From positions 434,001 through 498,000 of the forward strand of contig NZ_JAAFGS010000003.1 in NCBI RefSeq assembly GCF_011090185.1: a stretch of DNA of 64,000 nt, written 5' to 3'. Below are positions 55,893 through 64,000 of the stretch, in pieces. The translations under genes and the position numbers were made by a program. Origin of the DNA: Saccharibacillus alkalitolerans. GTDB lineage: Bacteria; Bacillota; Bacilli; Paenibacillales; Paenibacillaceae. Under the pieces are notes generated by a model, which did no database searches, was not told where the DNA came from, and saw nothing but the letters and a program-made list of their open reading frames with translations. Position 1 is the stretch's first letter. Every line of letters begins with the position of its first letter.

Positions 55893-56903
55893 TTAAGCGG
55901 CCTGCTGCTTTGCCGCATGCTCCGGCCCGATTTCCTGCGTTTGCTGGCGGGAGAAGATAAACAGGACCGACCAGATCAACAGGAAGCCGATCATTTGCGC
56001 CGGCGTTATGACTTCGCCGCCATACAGCCAGTTCACCAGCACCCCGACCATCGGGAAGCTCAATTCGGCCAGCGTCGCGACGGAAGCTTTGGTCGTTTTC
56101 AAGCCTTTGTAATAGGCCAGCAGACTGAGAAGTCCCGGCAGCAGCGCTTGAGCCAGCAGGTTGATCCCGATGAGCGTCAGCGCGATGCCTCCGGCGGGCA
56201 GTGCCCAGGCGCCGCCTTCGCCGGCGGTGATCGCCAGCAGCAGCGGCAGCGCCAGAATGAAGCGCAGCGAAGTGACCGTCTCGTACTTCAGCTTGCCGAC
56301 CATGTAGCGGCCCATGACGGTCGAACCGCCCCACAGCGCGGCAGCGCCGAGCGCGAGCAGGCTGCCCAACTGCATGAATTCGCCGGCATGTCCGACCGGA
56401 ATCGTAAAGCCGAACGTAAGGAGATACGTGCCGGCAAGAGCCACCAGGAAGAGCGGGCCGAAGCGGCGGGGCAGCGATTCCTTCAGCATGAAGTGCGCCA
56501 GGATAATGGCGAACAGCGGCTGCAGCTTCTGCAGCAGCAGCACCGTATTGAACGCTCCGCCCGCATACTGCAGCGCCAGCGTGAACATCAGCGTCGCCAG
56601 GGCGGAACCGCCCCAGGAAATAAACAACAGCGCGCCGACGTGGCGAAGACCGAGCCCTTTCAGTTCCGCCCGGTTTTTCCACAGGATCGGAGCGACGAAC
56701 AAGGCGATGACCACATGCTCCAGCAGCACGATTTGCGACGAAGTCATCGATTCGAGCAGCAGAATGCGGAACAGCGGATCGACGCCCCACAGCGCCGCTC
56801 CGAGTACGATCAACCAGAAGCCGCTTCCGGATTTGGAGAAGAACGAGCGGCTCGTTCCTCCCGGGTTTGCTTGAGTAAAGTCGTTGCGATTGGCGGTTTT
56901 CAT
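55893..56903 (-). CDS. EamA/DMT family transporter, probable riboflavin importer
   Basis: The 336-residue protein has ten membrane segments in two EamA repeats (GFWLIVLGAALWGVDPL; second repeat near AALWGGSTVMGRYMVG). Members of the EamA family carry many metabolites; ImpX/RibN-type members carry riboflavin. The gene is preceded by a complete FMN riboswitch with its own terminator, so FMN would turn it off; this context is the basis for calling it a riboflavin or flavin-precursor importer. Start ATG at 56903, with AAGGAGACTAGGGAC. No rib biosynthesis gene is near. Confidence 0.8.
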   Translation of the reverse strand: MKTANRNDFTQANPGGTSRSFFSKSGSGFWLIVLGAALWGVDPLFRILLLESMTSSQIVLLEHVVIALFVAPILWKNRAELKGLGLRHVGALLFISWGGSALATLMFTLALQYAGGAFNTVLLLQKLQPLFAIILAHFMLKESLPRRFGPLFLVALAGTYLLTFGFTIPVGHAGEFMQLGSLLALGAAALWGGSTVMGRYMVGKLKYETVTSLRFILALPLLLAITAGEGGAWALPAGGIALTLIGINLLAQALLPGLLSLLAYYKGLKTTKASVATLAELSFPMVGVLVNWLYGGEVITPAQMIGFLLIWSVLFIFSRQQTQEIGPEHAAKQQAA

Positions 56904-56944
56904 GTCCCTAGTCTCCTTATTCGAATAAGGGGGATCCCGTGCGC

Positions 56945-56985
56945 AAAAAAAGCCCCGAAGCCGGATGATCCGGCAGTTCGGGGCT
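56945..56985 (-). terminator. Expression-platform terminator of the FMN riboswitch
   Basis: AGCCCCGAA-ctgCCGGAT-cATCCGGc-TTCGGGGCT followed by TTTTTTT on the minus strand, between aptamer and gene start. It is the switch element: formed when FMN binds. Confidence 0.85.
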
Positions 56986-57096
56986 GCTTTTCGCGTCAAT
57001 CGAAGGTTCGAGCGCTTTGAACAGGCACGGCGAATACCCCTCGGCAGGTTCGGTAAAAAAACCTGCAGTCGGTATCGTACCGGCATGTCTGCGCTT

Positions 57097-57249
57097 GATC
57101 TTCTCCCATCCGGACTGTACCGTCGGCTCTGGATTTTCACCAGATCAGTCCGAAAGCGTCTTGTTCGCAACGCCGTCGGAGTCGCGGGCTGGGCTCAAAA
57201 ACATCGAGCCATCACCGCCGGTCGGGAATTTCACCCTACCCCGAAGATC
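57097..57249 (-). ncRNA. FMN riboswitch (RFN element)
   Basis: On the minus strand the order of conserved RFN segments is clear: GATCTTC (P1 5' side, 57243-57249), GGGTGAAATTCCCGACCGGC, GGTGATGG, GCCCGCGA, GACTGATCTGGTGAAA in the core and CCGACGGTACAGTC, then GAAGATC (57097-57103) closing P1. These are the RFN consensus boxes. It controls the EamA transporter directly downstream. The gap 57250-57474 beyond it is AT-rich and holds the promoter region of this leader; I saw no other gene. Confidence 0.93.
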
Positions 57250-57474
57250 CTTTATTCATTTAGTTTTGATAGTTTTATTTTAAACCAATTTTCTTTCCCT
57301 GCACGTGAAAAATGTCACGATATTCGTACAGTCTCCGTTTTTCTGCAAAAACAAAGAAAAAAACAGGACGTTACGCAAAATTTCATTCGTCTACAGATTT
57401 TCGTCTCTGGTTTTATCATAAACGAAGTCAACTCTTTTTACAACCTACTAAATAAAATAAAGCTGATATTTATT

Positions 57475-57999
57475 TTATTCGATTTCCGGCTCCCACGGAT
57501 AGCGCGATGTCAGGAACTCGGCCAGCGTTCGGCTCGCTTCCCGGCGCTGTTTGCGCATCTGTGCCCGCGTCGGCGCGCTGTCGTGCAGTTTGTGTTCCTC
57601 TTCCGTTTCCGGATACACCGCCGGCACTTCGATTTTCCGTCCAAGGTCGTCCAGCGCCACAAAAGTCAGGAACGCGGTCGCCGCGATCTGACGCTCTCCG
57701 CTTTTCAGATCTTCGCGGATAACCTTTACGAAAGTTTCCATGGAGCTGCGACCCGTCCAGGTTACGAACGATTCCAGCGTGACCGAGTCGGTCATGTAGA
57801 TCGGATAGAGAAAATCGACGGAATCCGTCGACGCGGTGATCGTATTCGCGCGCGAAAGCTTGGCTGCCGCGATCGAGGCGATATCGTCGATATAAGCCAT
57901 CAGTTTGCCGCCGAACAGCGTCTGATAGCTGTTGACGTCGGTAGGAAAGACGCGCGCCATTTTGTAGCTGCGCGTGGTACGGATCGGGATCGGTTGCAT
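57475..57999 (-). CDS. Acyl-CoA thioesterase (YkhA-like, hotdog)
   Basis: The 174-residue hotdog protein matches YkhA/Acot-like acyl-CoA hydrolases: LFGGKLMAYIDDIASIAA (with the catalytic Asp region) and VDFLYPIYMTDSVTLESFVTWTG in the core. It cuts acyl-CoA thioesters. The ATG at 57999 lies 11 bases after AAAGGAA; a GTG four codons earlier touches the ribosome binding site. The C-terminus is charged (EEEHKLHDSAPTRAQMRKQRRE). Alone between the riboswitch gene and the mannosidase. Confidence 0.88.
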   Translation of the reverse strand: MQPIPIRTTRSYKMARVFPTDVNSYQTLFGGKLMAYIDDIASIAAAKLSRANTITASTDSVDFLYPIYMTDSVTLESFVTWTGRSSMETFVKVIREDLKSGERQIAATAFLTFVALDDLGRKIEVPAVYPETEEEHKLHDSAPTRAQMRKQRREASRTLAEFLTSRYPWEPEIE

Positions 58000-58109
58000 G
58001 TGGCGCTGCACTTCCTTTGTCGGATTCGATGATCGTCTTCGGATCTCGTTCGTTCATTATACGCCCGCGCAGACAGGCGGGACAAGGGAAGCGGTTCGGG
58101 ACCGACGAT

Positions 58110-58143
58110 AAAAAACCGCCGTCTCTCGCAGAGACGGCGGTTT
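58110..58143 (-). terminator. Terminator after the beta-mannosidase
   Basis: GAAACCGCCGTCTC-TGCGA-GAGACGGCGGTTTTTT on the minus strand, about 55 bases past the mannosidase stop. Confidence 0.9.
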
Positions 58144-58195
58144 CAAAGGAGAAGCAGAGAAGCAAAAAAGATTGGAGGACGAAAAAACGTTCGGG

Positions 58196-60739
58196 TTAAA
58201 ACTTGATGAAGTCGGCCATCGATTGGACGGCCACGGCACCGGCAGGACCGTGAGCCAGCGTGCCGTCTTCGCCGCGGGCCCAGAACTCGACATACACTTT
58301 TTCGCCCGGCACAAGATCGAAGTAGTTGTCGGTAAATACGCCTTCTTCTTCGGCCGTCAGGCGCACCTGCTTGGCCAACACATCCGTCTCGAGCGCGATG
58401 GTCGTCCGGCCTTCTTCGTCGTCCGCGCGGGTCGCGCGAATGGAAGGCACGGTCAGTTCGATCTCGCGCGCAGACACGAAGTAATGCGTCCGTTGATCAA
58501 GCACGCGTCCTCCCTGCTCCAATTCCGCCAGCAGCACCGTGCGCTCCGGAATTTCGCGACCCAGCAGTTCCGCGGCTTTGACCGAATGAACCTGCACGGC
58601 GGTATTGGCTTCCACTTCCACCGGCAGCATCATCTCATGCAGCACGGTACCGTCGAAGTTCAGCAGCTGCAGGCTCAGCGAAGCCGATTCCGGCCGCAGC
58701 CGGTCGTTCAGGACATGGAAATTCAGATCCTCGCCGTTTGTCGCGTCGATGGACACGGACAGGTCGCGGAAACTGCGGCGGGCGTAATAATGCAGCGCCT
58801 TCCATCTTCCGTAGTAATCGATGCCCGACCAGGAAGCGACCGGCCAACTGTCGTTCATCTGCCAGTATAATGTCCCCATGCAGTACGGCTTGCTGCGGCG
58901 GTGCGCTTCGATCGCCGACTTCATCGCCTCTGCTTGAAGCACCTGACTCATATACAGGAAAGAAACGAAATCTTTCGGCTCCGGCAGATACTTGTCCATG
59001 TATTCCTTGATCAGGAAGTTGCCGCGGCCGTTCTTTTGATGCGCCAGCATAATCTCGGAATCGAGCGTCAGCGAATCTTCCGGCGCATATTGCAGCACCG
59101 ACTTATGTTCGGGGAACGATTGGAACCCGTATTCGCTCATGAAGCGGCCGATATACTTGTTATAGTTCTCGAACGGCTCCGAGTTGTGCCATACGCCCCA
59201 GTAATGAATATCGCCTTCGGACGTGCCCGGATTGGCATGCTGATTTTCGTCGCCCGTCAGCGATACGAGCGGCGAAGAAGGCCAATATTCCGCCCCCGGC
59301 GCAAACTTCGAGATCGCGGTCGGCAGCAGACGGTGGAAGATCGCTTCGTAATCGGCCCAGATCTTGTTTTGCTGCTCCGGCGTGTAGTCTTTTTTCCAGC
59401 CCCAGCCGCCGTCCGGAATATAGTGCGCCCATGCCGAGTCGATCTCGTTGTTGCCGCACCAGAGCACGATGCTCGGATGGCTGCGCAGCCGGCGGAGATT
59501 GTCTTCCGCTTCGTGGCGCACGCTCTCGAGGAAATCTTCGTCGCCCGGATACATGCTGCACGCGAACATGAAGTCCTGCCAGACCATGATGCCGTATTCG
59601 TCGCACAGCTCGTAGAAGGCGTCCTCCTCGTAGATGCCGCCGCCCCAGACGCGCAGCATGTTCATGTTCGCTTCGGCCGCCGATACGATCTCGTAGCGGT
59701 ACCGCTCGCGCGTCACGTCCGTCTCGAAGTTGTCGTTCGGAATATGGTTGGCCCCCTTCGCGAAGACCGGCACGCCGTTCAGCTCGATATAGAACGAAGC
59801 GCCCGCGCCGTCTTTCTCGCGCTTCAATTTGACGCTGCGCAGTCCCGTCCGTACGCTTTTTTCCGCGCTGACCGACTCTCCTTCGAGAATCTCGGCCCTG
59901 AACGTGTACAAATGCGCTTCGCCCAGCCCCCTCGACCACCAGAGCCGGGGATTCTCGACTTCGAATTCGAACCGCAGCGTATTGTCGCCGAGCCGGATCT
60001 CTTCCGTACGCTCGAACGCCATTCCTTCCGCGGAGATCCGCAGCCGGCCTTCGAAGTCGCGGTCCGATTCGATCGTTACCTGCGCGCTCAGCTTCGCTTT
60101 GGAGGCCGTGACTTCGCTCTGCCGAATAAACAGGTCCGTTATGCGCAGGCCGCTCCAACCTTCCAGACGCACCGCCCTCCAGATGCCGCTCGTGACAAAA
60201 CGCGGCCCCCAGTCCCAGCCGTAATGGTAAGGCGCCTTGCGCGCGAATACACTGACCCTCTTGTCGCCGAGACCGCCCAGCTCCGATTGGTCATTGGCCG
60301 CCGGCAGCCCGTACCCGAGCTTTTCGAGCTTCGGCAGATCTTCGTTGATCGGGGAACGGAAAAGAATGCGCAGACGATTCTCGCCTTCCTTCAACCGCGT
60401 CTTGACCGGCATGCTCCACGTCCGAAACATATTGTCGGCCGACAGGATGCGCTCTCCGTTCAACTCGACGTCCGCATAGGTGTCCAGCCCGTCGAACACG
60501 AGGCTAACGTTGTCGTGACGAAGGAGTTCGGCCGGAACGGCAAAGACGCTCTCGTACTCCCAGTCCCGCTTGTCGATCCATTGAAGCTGATGCTCGTTCG
60601 TGCCGTAATAGGGATCGGGAATCTTCCCGTTCCGGTACAAATCGCTGTGCACGCAGCCCGGTACAATCGCAGGCAGCCATTCCTTTTCTCCGGCAGCTTT
60701 AAAAGTCCACTCATTCAGTTCCCATTTGATCTCGCTCAA
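58196..60739 (-). CDS. Beta-mannosidase, GH2
   Basis: The 847-residue cytoplasmic-type enzyme starts at TTG (SEIKWELNEWTFK follows), with GGGAGGAAGG six bases upstream; the ATG in frame 16 codons earlier is less likely. Glycoside hydrolase family 2: N-terminal jelly-roll, Ig-like domain, then TIM barrel. The acid/base Glu is in LWCGNNEIDSAW and the nucleophile Glu in GRFMSEYGFQSFPE. It would hydrolyse beta-1,4-mannosides from mannan. It is downstream of a LacI regulator and has cre-like and palindromic sites upstream. Confidence 0.94.
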   Translation of the reverse strand: MSEIKWELNEWTFKAAGEKEWLPAIVPGCVHSDLYRNGKIPDPYYGTNEHQLQWIDKRDWEYESVFAVPAELLRHDNVSLVFDGLDTYADVELNGERILSADNMFRTWSMPVKTRLKEGENRLRILFRSPINEDLPKLEKLGYGLPAANDQSELGGLGDKRVSVFARKAPYHYGWDWGPRFVTSGIWRAVRLEGWSGLRITDLFIRQSEVTASKAKLSAQVTIESDRDFEGRLRISAEGMAFERTEEIRLGDNTLRFEFEVENPRLWWSRGLGEAHLYTFRAEILEGESVSAEKSVRTGLRSVKLKREKDGAGASFYIELNGVPVFAKGANHIPNDNFETDVTRERYRYEIVSAAEANMNMLRVWGGGIYEEDAFYELCDEYGIMVWQDFMFACSMYPGDEDFLESVRHEAEDNLRRLRSHPSIVLWCGNNEIDSAWAHYIPDGGWGWKKDYTPEQQNKIWADYEAIFHRLLPTAISKFAPGAEYWPSSPLVSLTGDENQHANPGTSEGDIHYWGVWHNSEPFENYNKYIGRFMSEYGFQSFPEHKSVLQYAPEDSLTLDSEIMLAHQKNGRGNFLIKEYMDKYLPEPKDFVSFLYMSQVLQAEAMKSAIEAHRRSKPYCMGTLYWQMNDSWPVASWSGIDYYGRWKALHYYARRSFRDLSVSIDATNGEDLNFHVLNDRLRPESASLSLQLLNFDGTVLHEMMLPVEVEANTAVQVHSVKAAELLGREIPERTVLLAELEQGGRVLDQRTHYFVSAREIELTVPSIRATRADDEEGRTTIALETDVLAKQVRLTAEEEGVFTDNYFDLVPGEKVYVEFWARGEDGTLAHGPAGAVAVQSMADFIKF

Positions 60740-60762
60740 GGCGCCTTCCTCCCATGCAATGA

Positions 60763-60777
60763 ATGTAACCGCTTTTA
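60763..60777. promoter_or_regulatory. cre-like site before the mannosidase
   Basis: ATGTAACCGCTTTTA matches the cre pattern WTGNAANCGNWNNCW at 14 of 15 positions. It ends 24 bases upstream of the TTG start, so it would act as a block just after the promoter. LacI-family sites look alike, so the neighbouring regulator may use it instead. Confidence 0.45.
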
Positions 60778-60858
60778 ACCTACTCACACCCTATCATCAT
60801 GCACGCCGAATTTCAATATCATCCCCATTTTTTTATCTGTATTTTATTTTTTTAGGAA

Positions 60859-60885
60859 AACAAAATTCGATATTCGGATTTTGTT
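60859..60885. promoter_or_regulatory. Palindromic operator candidate between LacI gene and mannosidase
   Basis: AACAAAATTCG...CGGATTTTGTT is a 27-base inverted repeat (12-base arms, one mismatch, ATA centre). It lies just downstream of the lacI terminator and upstream of the mannosidase promoter region, so it could be the operator of the adjacent regulator. Confidence 0.4.
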
Positions 60886-60898
60886 AGGTTTCCGAAAA

Positions 60899-60932
60899 AC
60901 AAAAAACCCTGCCGCCCAAAGCGGTCAGGGTT
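60899..60932 (-). terminator. Terminator after the LacI gene
   Basis: AACCCTGACCGC-tttgg-GCGGCAGGGTT followed by TTTTGTTT on the minus strand, about 60 bases past the stop. Confidence 0.85.
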
Positions 60933-60992
60933 GCTGCTTGTTCGTCGCCGAACAGCGGACAGATTATGGGGCTTCCGCGAGCGGCGGCTCGG

Positions 60993-62009
60993 CTACCGCG
61001 CGGCACTTCCGCGCGGCTTGGTCGTCGTGCTGCGAATGACAAGATTCGACGGTTCCGTCACGACCGAAGGCGTAAAGTCGCTGTTTTCGATCATCATAAT
61101 GAGCGTCTCGATCGCATGCGAGCCGATGGAACGGATGTTTTGATTGACCGTCGTCAGCGCGGGACTGAAGATTTCCGAATAATACGTATTATCGAAGCCG
61201 ATGACCGAAATGTCTTCCGGAACCGAAAGTCCGCTGCGATGGATGACGTTGATGGCGCCGATCGCCATCATGTCCGACGTGCAGACAACGGCTGTCGGGC
61301 GTTCCTTCAGCTCCAGCAGTTCGGCCATTGCGCGGGCTCCGCCCTCCATCGAATAATCGCTGACCTTGACGTAAGATTCGCGTACCGCCAGCTTGTGGTT
61401 TTTCATGCCTTCGACGTATCCTTCATGACGAAGGGCGCCGACCGCGTTATCCAGTTCGCCCGAAACGAACGCGACCCGGGAATGGCCCAGCTCCGCCAGG
61501 TGGCTTACGGCCTGCATGATGCCGGCTTTGTTTTCGGTCGTGATATAACCGGCGCGGCGGCCCTGGATATCCGCGTCGACGAACATCGTCGGAATATCGG
61601 AATCGAGCAGTTCTTCAAGATGCGGATCGTCGCGATCCACCCCGAACCCGACGACTCCGTCCACATTGCGGCTGAGACAGTGTTCGACAAACGAGTAATT
61701 GGGATCGTCGAACCGGGTCGACAAGTGCAGCAGATCGTAGCCGCTGTTTTGAAGCGCGGTCTTGATCCCTTCGAGCAGCTCCGTCACGAACGGGTTCGTG
61801 AACGATGTCGTCACGAAAACGCCGACCGTCCAAGAACGTCCCTTTACGAGACCCCGTGCGGCGACATTCGGATGGTATTTGAGACGCTTGATCGTTTGGC
61901 TTACTTTTTTGCGCGTTTTATCGCTTACATCCGGATAGTTATTGATTACCTTAGAAACGGTCGCGACCGAGACTCCCGCTTCTTTGGCCACGTCGTGAAT
62001 CGAAGCCAT
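60993..62009 (-). CDS. LacI family transcriptional regulator
   Basis: The 338-residue repressor has the LacI-type HTH (MASIHDVAKEAGVSVATVSKV, residues 1-20) with hinge helix, then a periplasmic-binding-like sugar domain (WTVGVFVTTSFTNPFVTELLEG and GFDNTYYSEIFSPALTTVNQN). Start ATG at 62009 with AAGGAGG; the longer in-frame start is unsupported. It is directly upstream of, and in line with, the beta-mannosidase gene, so it likely controls mannoside use; its sugar is not proven. Confidence 0.9.
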   Translation of the reverse strand: MASIHDVAKEAGVSVATVSKVINNYPDVSDKTRKKVSQTIKRLKYHPNVAARGLVKGRSWTVGVFVTTSFTNPFVTELLEGIKTALQNSGYDLLHLSTRFDDPNYSFVEHCLSRNVDGVVGFGVDRDDPHLEELLDSDIPTMFVDADIQGRRAGYITTENKAGIMQAVSHLAELGHSRVAFVSGELDNAVGALRHEGYVEGMKNHKLAVRESYVKVSDYSMEGGARAMAELLELKERPTAVVCTSDMMAIGAINVIHRSGLSVPEDISVIGFDNTYYSEIFSPALTTVNQNIRSIGSHAIETLIMMIENSDFTPSVVTEPSNLVIRSTTTKPRGSAAR

Positions 62010-62081
62010 CGTTTTACCTCCTTCACGGACGAAATCTGTTTTTTGCGATGATCCGCCCGGAAACCCATGTTTTTTTCTACT

Positions 62082-62110
62082 ATTATATATAGGTGTCGTT
62101 TGCGCCACAA
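62082..62110 (-). promoter_or_regulatory. Promoter of the LacI gene
   Basis: On the minus strand TTGTGG (62105-62110), 17 bases, TATAAT (62082-62087). The -10 is perfect, the -35 weak. Confidence 0.55.
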
Positions 62111-62187
62111 GCTTTTTTGCCAACGGCTCCTCTAAAGGGTATGATAAGATATCGAATTTATGCAGCTTGCGCTTTAAAGGAGTCTGA

Positions 62188-62898
62188 ATGATGGCCGTAA
62201 AATACGAAACGGAACTCTATCCGCCGATCAAGGCATTTTTTGAACAGCAGGGCTATTCGGTCAAAAGCGAGGTGAGGCACTGCGATCTGCTCGGCTACCG
62301 CGAAGGGGAGGAAAGACCGCTGATCGTCGAGATGAAAAAGACGTTCACGCTCGAGCTTCTGCTGCAAGGCGCCGACCGTCAGCGTACGGGCGGGCTGGTC
62401 TATCTCGCTGTCGAACGCAACCGGGCCAAGCGCGGCGCGCACAACCAGCGGTTCGGCGAAATCGCGCTGTTGTGCGGAAGGTTGGGACTGGGACTGATCA
62501 CCGTCACTTTTTACAAAACGAAATCCCCGTTCGTCGAGGTGCTCTGCGAAGCCGGAACTCCCGCAGGCCGCGCGAGCGGCAAACGGGCCAAGCGCCTCCG
62601 AACGGAATTCGATGCGCGAAGCGGCGACCACAATATCGGCGGTTCGAGCAAACGCAAAATCGTGACCGCTTACCGGGAGAACGCCTTGAAAGTCGCGCGT
62701 CACTTATGGATGTTCGGCGAAGCGTCTCCGCTTATGCTGAAGGAAGCCAGCGGTGTAGGCAAAGCCGCGGCCCTTTTGCGGGACAACCACTACGGATGGT
62801 TCGAACGGGTATCGCGCGGCCGTTATAAACTGACCCCGCAGGGCATCTCCGCTCTCGAGGAATACGCCTCCGTCCTGTCCGCCTGGCAGGAAAAATAG
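62188..62898 (+). CDS. DUF2161 domain-containing protein (putative PD-(D/E)XK-like)
   Basis: The 236-residue protein starts at ATGATG after AAAGGAG (the second ATG, 62191, has the better spacing). Residues 1-125 match DUF2161, with VRHCDLLGYREGE and LIVEMKKTFTLELLLQG giving the D...ExK pattern seen in restriction-endonuclease-like folds. The C-terminus (about 155-236) is a winged-helix-like part (GVGKAAALLRDNHYGWFERVSRGRYKLTPQG). Databases often call this family a phosphodiesterase, but no enzyme activity is clear. Alone, with its own promoter region. Confidence 0.8.
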   Translation: MMAVKYETELYPPIKAFFEQQGYSVKSEVRHCDLLGYREGEERPLIVEMKKTFTLELLLQGADRQRTGGLVYLAVERNRAKRGAHNQRFGEIALLCGRLGLGLITVTFYKTKSPFVEVLCEAGTPAGRASGKRAKRLRTEFDARSGDHNIGGSSKRKIVTAYRENALKVARHLWMFGEASPLMLKEASGVGKAAALLRDNHYGWFERVSRGRYKLTPQGISALEEYASVLSAWQEK

Positions 62899-63048
62899 GA
62901 TGAAGAGGTTGACGAATTGCTTGCCGAAAATGAAATCTTTTCTGCAAAAGGATACGTTTCTCCTTTTGCGAAAAAAAAACCTGCGTGATAGAATGAAAAC
63001 TGAATTTCGGGCTCGGCGCCCTTCTTACTTTTTTAATGAGGTGATGGA

Positions 63049-63453
63049 ATGAAAGCTTCAACGGGACCTACCTCTCCCCCGTCCCGCAGCACGAAAAAGG
63101 ACAGGCTTCCCGTCAGATGGTTTCTGCTGGTTTGGGTTGTGCTCATCGCCCTATTTGTCTACGCCGCTTACGAATACAGCCAGAGACTTCAGGAACAAAC
63201 GCTGACGGCTCTGCAGTCCCAGACGGAAGCGCAGATGGCCGGCCTGCGCGCCGATTACGAGAAACAGTTCGCCGAGCTGAACGGTCAGGTAGCCGCTCTG
63301 CAGGGCAAAGTCGATTCGTTCAACGAACTGCTTACGTTCACCAAGGACAATGCGAACAGCAAAACGGACAACAGCAACAAGCTTTATACGCAGCTGAACG
63401 AGGTCAAGACCCAGCTCAGCCAGCTTCAGAAGAAAATGGACCTCCTGAAATGA
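63049..63453 (+). CDS. Single-pass membrane protein with coiled coil
   Basis: The 134-residue protein has a positive N-terminus (SRSTKKDRLPVRW), one membrane helix at about 24-42 (FLLVWVVLIALFVYAAY) and a long coiled coil outside (QLNGQVAALQGKVDSFNELL, then QLNEVKTQLSQLQKKM). Its stop overlaps the next gene start by four bases (ATGA), so the two are coupled. It probably forms an envelope partner of the downstream phosphodiester glycosidase gene. No function known. Confidence 0.72.
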   Translation: MKASTGPTSPPSRSTKKDRLPVRWFLLVWVVLIALFVYAAYEYSQRLQEQTLTALQSQTEAQMAGLRADYEKQFAELNGQVAALQGKVDSFNELLTFTKDNANSKTDNSNKLYTQLNEVKTQLSQLQKKMDLLK

Positions 63454-64000
63454 CGAGAGTCCAGCGGGTTAACCGCTTCTTCCTGATGCTGGCCGCCCCG
63501 GTCATCGGCCTTCTGTTTTGTCTGCTGCTGTTTCCGCCCAAACCCGAGCTGCTGCTGAACACCGACGCTTACAAGACGGAGAAAAGCTTGAACGCCTCCT
63601 CCGCCCAGCTTTTAAAAGATTTGGAGACGGCCGAAACAAGTGCCAAGGCGACCTCCGCTTCGCTGCAAAAAACGCTGAACTTGTACAATCAAACGACGCA
63701 GACGATGTCTTCCATCGTTCAAAGGGCGTCCATTCAAGCCCAGCGGCCCGAAGGCATTTACGATAAACGCATCCGTTCCAAGCTGGGACGCCCGGTGGAA
63801 ACCCTGGACAGCGAAAAAATCCGGATCGAGCTGTTCCGCGTCAACGCCATTACTTATAAAGGTTACGCCATGAAGGTCAAGCTGAAGGACCCGTCGGCCA
63901 TGCGAATGAGCCTGGCGGGCGAAGCGCTCGGCAGCTCCGAGACGACGCTCAAAGCCGTACAGCGCCACGGCGCGGTCGCCGGCATCAACGCCGGAGGGTT
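63450..64000 (+). CDS. Phosphodiester glycosidase family protein, N-terminal part (cut by window end)
   Basis: Only the first 183 codons are visible. Residues 11-30 form a membrane anchor (FFLMLAAPVIGLLFCLLLFP), then a coiled-coil stalk (NASSAQLLKDLETAETSAK), then the start of the NAGPA/phosphodiester glycosidase domain (LFRVNAITYKGYAMKVKLKD, AVQRHGAVAGINAGG). The family removes sugar-1-phosphodiester caps from exported polymers. The gene runs past base 64000. Start ATG overlaps the upstream gene stop. Confidence 0.82.
   Translation, partial: MTRVQRVNRFFLMLAAPVIGLLFCLLLFPPKPELLLNTDAYKTEKSLNASSAQLLKDLETAETSAKATSASLQKTLNLYNQTTQTMSSIVQRASIQAQRPEGIYDKRIRSKLGRPVETLDSEKIRIELFRVNAITYKGYAMKVKLKDPSAMRMSLAGEALGSSETTLKAVQRHGAVAGINAGG

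Overview
The window is about 64 kb of GC-rich low-GC-phylum (Firmicutes) chromosome. The order nrdR - coaE - mutM - polA - phoPR - mdh - icd - citZ - fxsA - pyk - accA - accD - dnaE - ytoI follows the conserved Bacillus/Paenibacillus backbone, and the base composition, the YfkAB, YlbF/YheA-type and phosphodiester-glycosidase genes and the strong GGAGG ribosome binding sites fit Paenibacillaceae (a Saccharibacillus-like genome is my guess, not proven). No tRNA, rRNA, insertion sequence, prophage or CRISPR array was seen.

Layout. 0.1-5.5 kb: nrdR, a small lytic transglycosylase, coaE, mutM and polA. 5.5-13.7 kb: corA, then a phosphate block (phoU, pstB, a soluble chemotaxis-like signal transducer, phoP, phoR, a BASS-family transporter) with two recognisable Pho boxes. 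13.8-17.1 kb: an HD nucleotidase, two tandem stress-type short-chain dehydrogenases and a membrane protein. 17.2-31.6 kb: central carbon and lipid metabolism (mdh, icd, citZ, pyk, accA, accD) and dnaE and ytoI; pfkA is missing from its usual place between accA and pyk. 31.8-40 kb: YlbF-like protein, HAD phosphatase, CNNM/CorC protein, YfkAB radical SAM protein, two HD-GYP proteins flanking a metallophosphatase; the second HD-GYP gene has a long, highly structured leader RNA. 40-48.9 kb: two hypothetical genes, the complete sufCDSUB operon with a perfect PerR-type box over its -10, dps with a sigma-B-like promoter, a hypothetical protein and a DUF423 protein. 49-64 kb: membrane protein, DegV, PAS histidine kinase, PLD-like protein, alpha/beta hydrolase, an FMN-riboswitch-controlled EamA transporter (probable riboflavin importer), acyl-CoA thioesterase, a beta-mannosidase/LacI pair, a DUF2161 protein and the start of a phosphodiester glycosidase gene cut by the window end.

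How the parts work together. Pho boxes in front of phoP and pstB link the sensor pair to phosphate uptake control. A cre-like site overlapping the -35 of the citZ-icd-mdh unit suggests carbon catabolite repression of the TCA branch. Three genes (both dehydrogenases and dps) share GTTTsG-N14-KGGTAA promoters and so may form a stress regulon. The PerR-like box ties Fe-S assembly to peroxide/metal status. The most novel-looking element is the approximately 330-nt structured leader (38601-38931) of the HD-GYP gene. All assignments are from reading the sequence; none was tested by a database search or folding program.
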